From NCBI GenBank assembly GCA_014529385.2, contig CM043971.1, forward strand, positions 81,947,340-82,011,339: a DNA stretch of 64,000 nt. Reading direction: 5' to 3'. The notes below the pieces were generated by a model. It was given only the letters and a program-made list of their open reading frames with translations. It ran no database searches and had not been told where the DNA came from. Of this stretch, positions 62,601 to 64,000 are shown one piece after another (within the stretch, counting starts at the first letter, position 1; the number at the start of each line of letters is the position of its first letter). Made by a program: the position numbers and the translations under genes. The DNA is from Adiantum capillus-veneris (taxonomy: Eukaryota > Streptophyta > Polypodiopsida > Polypodiales > Pteridaceae).

Positions 62601-63975
62601 AAGCTGATACAGTAGGAATAGACTCCCCTTTAAGCTTTACATCCAGAATGTGAGTCTTTCCCCTGCTCTGTACAGTGATCTTTTTGTTGTAGGCATCCAT
62701 GATTCCCTGTACACGAAATAACCAAGGAATACCTAACAACACATCACATCCGTCCAGTGGCATGATGTAAAATTCTTCAGCATCTACATAGGACTGGATA
62801 TGTAGACGCAACTTTCCAATGATGGGTGTCACAGCCTCTGTATGGCCAGGACATGCCAAACCTGCCTCTGCTGTATACCCCATCTCTTCAGGTCTGATTC
62901 CCAACTTTGAAGCCAATTCTGGGGAAATGAAGTTGGCTTTGGCACCTGGATCAAAGAAGATAAGCACTGTTTGATCCCTAACCTTTCCCCATGCTCTGCA
63001 AAGCTCACTTGCATCTGAATTTGGCTTGTCGCCCACCATATCTGGCACTAGACCAGCCATGGGCTTCTTTCCCTTCCTGTCCTCCTTGTCTTCAGAATCA
63101 GCTGGCCTTTTCTTTGTAGGACAGTTGTAAGCAATGTGGCCAGGCTGCTCACATATAAAGCATTTGTTCTCTGTCCTCAGGACCTTCTTTTGCTCTTCTG
63201 ACTTGCGAGGAAAACGTCTTTTCCATTTCTTTGCTGGTCCTTTTTCTGATTCAGCCGTAGCTTTGTCTTTCCCTGCGTTGGCTGACTCCTGAGTCCCTTT
63301 AGGAGCCTCATTGGGAACGTGCTTCTTGGCTGAATTTTTCTTGCCTGATCCTGCCTTGACGCCAGTGTTAAATTCACAATCTTCTCCCTTTCGCAAACCA
63401 TTGCCAGTGTTTGCTACCTCGATGAGCTGCGTCAAAGTAGTGACTTTTGTCTTCGTGCAGTATTTTCTCAATCCTTTGGGTAGGCCACAACAGTATTTTT
63501 CAATCTGTTCTGTCAATGGCACAAACCTATAGGAAGTTACTGGAAGTAGAGCTTTCCAAAACTTCCGATTGTAATCATCCAGATTTCTGCAAGTGGCAGC
63601 ATTAAGCTGGTGCCATTCTGTCATGACATCTGCTTCAAAGTCATCAGATAACCATGCTGCTGCAAAAATCTGCTTGAAGTAAATCCATGTGGACGGAGCT
63701 TGCCCTTGAAGCAATAAAGTTGTCCACCATTGTCCCGCATTCCCTGTCAAGAAAGTGGCTGCCTTGCGGACCTTTGAAGCCTCTGTAAAGTTTCCCCCTG
63801 CATAGGCCTTATCAAACTGCTGGAGGAATGAAAGAGCCTTCTTCCTGTCATCAAACCCTGTAAAGGTCGTGAATGACACACCTTTGCCACCTTCTTTGTA
63901 CGGAGTTGGCCTCTCCAGCGGCGTTAAATTGTCATATGGAAGTGACTGAAACATGGGAACACTATTAGGGTTCAT
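59656..63975 (-). CDS. Intact chromovirus Gag-Pol polyprotein with chromodomain
   Basis: This 1439-codon frame has no interruption. Gag core is at 20-180 (YKEGGKGVSFTTFTGF, AGQWW), a Lys-rich linker at 205-260 and the zinc knuckle CFICEQPGHIAYNC at 272-285. The protease active site is D342 in FFDPGA, a DPG variant known in plant chromoviruses. RT spans about 540-760 (DYRALN, DLKSGYHQ, MPFGLTNAPATFNR, FFDD at 682-685) and RNase H about 828-945 (CDACGSSIGAV, YEKELLAVIHAL, QTDHQTLRYF, VADALSR). The integrase zinc site uses H1012, H1019, C1049 and C1052. The catalytic triad D1082 (MDFIF), D1143 (SDRDPRM) and E1179 (QSEE) has D35E spacing. The chromodomain is at about 1376-1432. The usual VDRFSK reads ICRFSK. 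Gag and Pol share one frame. The start is the only Met before the gag core. It is closely related to the dead copy at 12.1-16.9 kb and could be functional. Confidence 0.93.
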   Translation of the reverse strand: MNPNSVPMFQSLPYDNLTPLERPTPYKEGGKGVSFTTFTGFDDRKKALSFLQQFDKAYAGGNFTEASKVRKAATFLTGNAGQWWTTLLLQGQAPSTWIYFKQIFAAAWLSDDFEADVMTEWHQLNAATCRNLDDYNRKFWKALLPVTSYRFVPLTEQIEKYCCGLPKGLRKYCTKTKVTTLTQLIEVANTGNGLRKGEDCEFNTGVKAGSGKKNSAKKHVPNEAPKGTQESANAGKDKATAESEKGPAKKWKRRFPRKSEEQKKVLRTENKCFICEQPGHIAYNCPTKKRPADSEDKEDRKGKKPMAGLVPDMVGDKPNSDASELCRAWGKVRDQTVLIFFDPGAKANFISPELASKLGIRPEEMGYTAEAGLACPGHTEAVTPIIGKLRLHIQSYVDAEEFYIMPLDGCDVLLGIPWLFRVQGIMDAYNKKITVQSRGKTHILDVKLKGESIPTVSASAITSVMKKHLSAYLVFAREVSDCDESNLSVLDKERSMFLQQYSDCFSDSLPSQLPPERPEDHAIDLVPGCSPPNKPPYRVSAAQQKEIMGQVQELLEKGLIQPSSSPFCSPVLLVQKKDGSWRMCIDYRALNKNTIKNRFPIPRIDDIMDKLEGAAMFSRIDLKSGYHQIRIRSEDVHKTAFRTTFGLYEFLVMPFGLTNAPATFNRMMDRIFRPHQQFVGTFFDDMIVYSKNEEEHRHHLAIVFKELRSHRLLINAKKSEFFLEEIHFLGHIVSKDGVRMDPEKVEAIKSWPNLKTVHDVRSFLGLCSYYRRFIRNFAEIASPLHALQKKAVTFRWTQKEISAFNLLKEKMTSDPVIVLPDLRKSFVVQCDACGSSIGAVLMQDGRVVAYESRILQGPEMTMQVYEKELLAVIHALLSWKHYLLGADFVVQTDHQTLRYFLTQTKLSEKHMRWANILSMFHFQIVHVEGKKNVVADALSRKPQISAVSIPYHHELDDMREQYANDEDFARVFEQLMDGQRHEHYLLKDGFMMMHGRLCVTKPLRRKVMEESHVPPYAGHRGIDATVKAVETFFYWPTLRRDVDTFVRECLICQKVKFDRQKAPGLLQPLPIPDKPWESIAMDFIFDLPRTQTGNDGIWTIICRFSKQAHFIPVRKKIKPDQMARLFMSNIFKYHGMPQSIISDRDPRMTSLFWRGLFENMGTTLKFSSSFHPQTDGQSEEANSTVLDLLKCYVSEHKGKWEQYLPLVEYAYNNTVHSSTGKAPFEIVEGGTKVPPILHTKDKIFEADKYVQDMDEMYKKVKVALERTQAKQKKAADRHRREVVYSLGDWVLLRFEKARLKKMKGKERLFPKLSMRYYGPFQVCDIISDVAYRLKLPDSWKIHNAFHVSLLRPYVGDVPEDMPAEDQPEVEELDEILLPEQILAHKERKVKGKVARRYLVKFRNYPTMDAKWMEEGELAESPTVLSLYLEAFDLQPTLTP

Positions 63976-64000
63976 CTGTGTTCCTTGGCCGCTATTAACT
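63976..64000 (-). other. Leader of the intact chromovirus, cut by the window edge
   Basis: Only 25 bases upstream of the start codon are in the window. The primer site and 5' LTR lie beyond it. Confidence 0.6.

Overview
This looks like an intergenic, repeat-dominated stretch of a large land-plant genome. Almost everything recognisable is an LTR retrotransposon, a fragment of one, a MITE-like DNA element, a microsatellite, or a decayed copy of a pentatricopeptide-repeat (PPR) gene. The PPR remnants carry a block (MQREG..PNA / ILKACG / GKRIH / LVDMYAKCG) that I associate with ferns, so a fern is my best guess. That is recall, not a search result. No prokaryotic features are present.

Layout: (1) 1-12.1 kb holds a Ty1/copia element split by a complete 8.9-kb LTR element (27-8962). 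That element has 5-bp target duplications AAGAT, a tRNA-Asp-type primer site and a very long gag-protease frame, but no reverse transcriptase, RNase H or integrase. (2) 12.1-18.3 kb is a frameshifted Ty3/gypsy chromovirus. (3) 18.3-20.6 kb is unassigned sequence with microsatellites. (4) 20.6-22 kb has antisense PPR remnants, followed by about 1.7 kb of unrecognised sequence. (5) 23.7-29 kb holds dead copia fragments inside a direct tandem duplication (24116-26442 and 26443-28964). (6) 29.6-35.5 kb is a tandem array of PPR-like fragments with an inserted piece of a STICHEL / DNA polymerase III gamma-tau-like P-loop gene. (7) 34-38.3 kb contains unclassified dispersed repeats. (8) 38.4-41 kb contains the only sequence resembling a host gene, three exons of an FCP1/NIF-type HAD phosphatase-like protein.

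(9) 42020-50782 is a minus-strand chromovirus (called family T here) with matched LTRs and target duplications CTGCC. Two hAT-like MITEs are inserted in it. (10) 51.4-56.05 kb is a plus-strand gypsy relic broken by other insertions, with two solo family-T LTRs nearby (53084-54344 and 56456-57601). (11) 57.6-64 kb is the 3' portion of a minus-strand chromovirus whose 1439-codon gag-protease-RT-RNase H-integrase-chromodomain frame is uninterrupted. Its 5' LTR lies beyond the window.

The nested insertions give a relative order. Copia is older than the gag-only element inside it. Family T is older than the MITEs. The gypsy relic at 51-56 kb is among the oldest. The intact frame at 59656-63975 is probably among the youngest, and it could have supplied enzymes to defective relatives.
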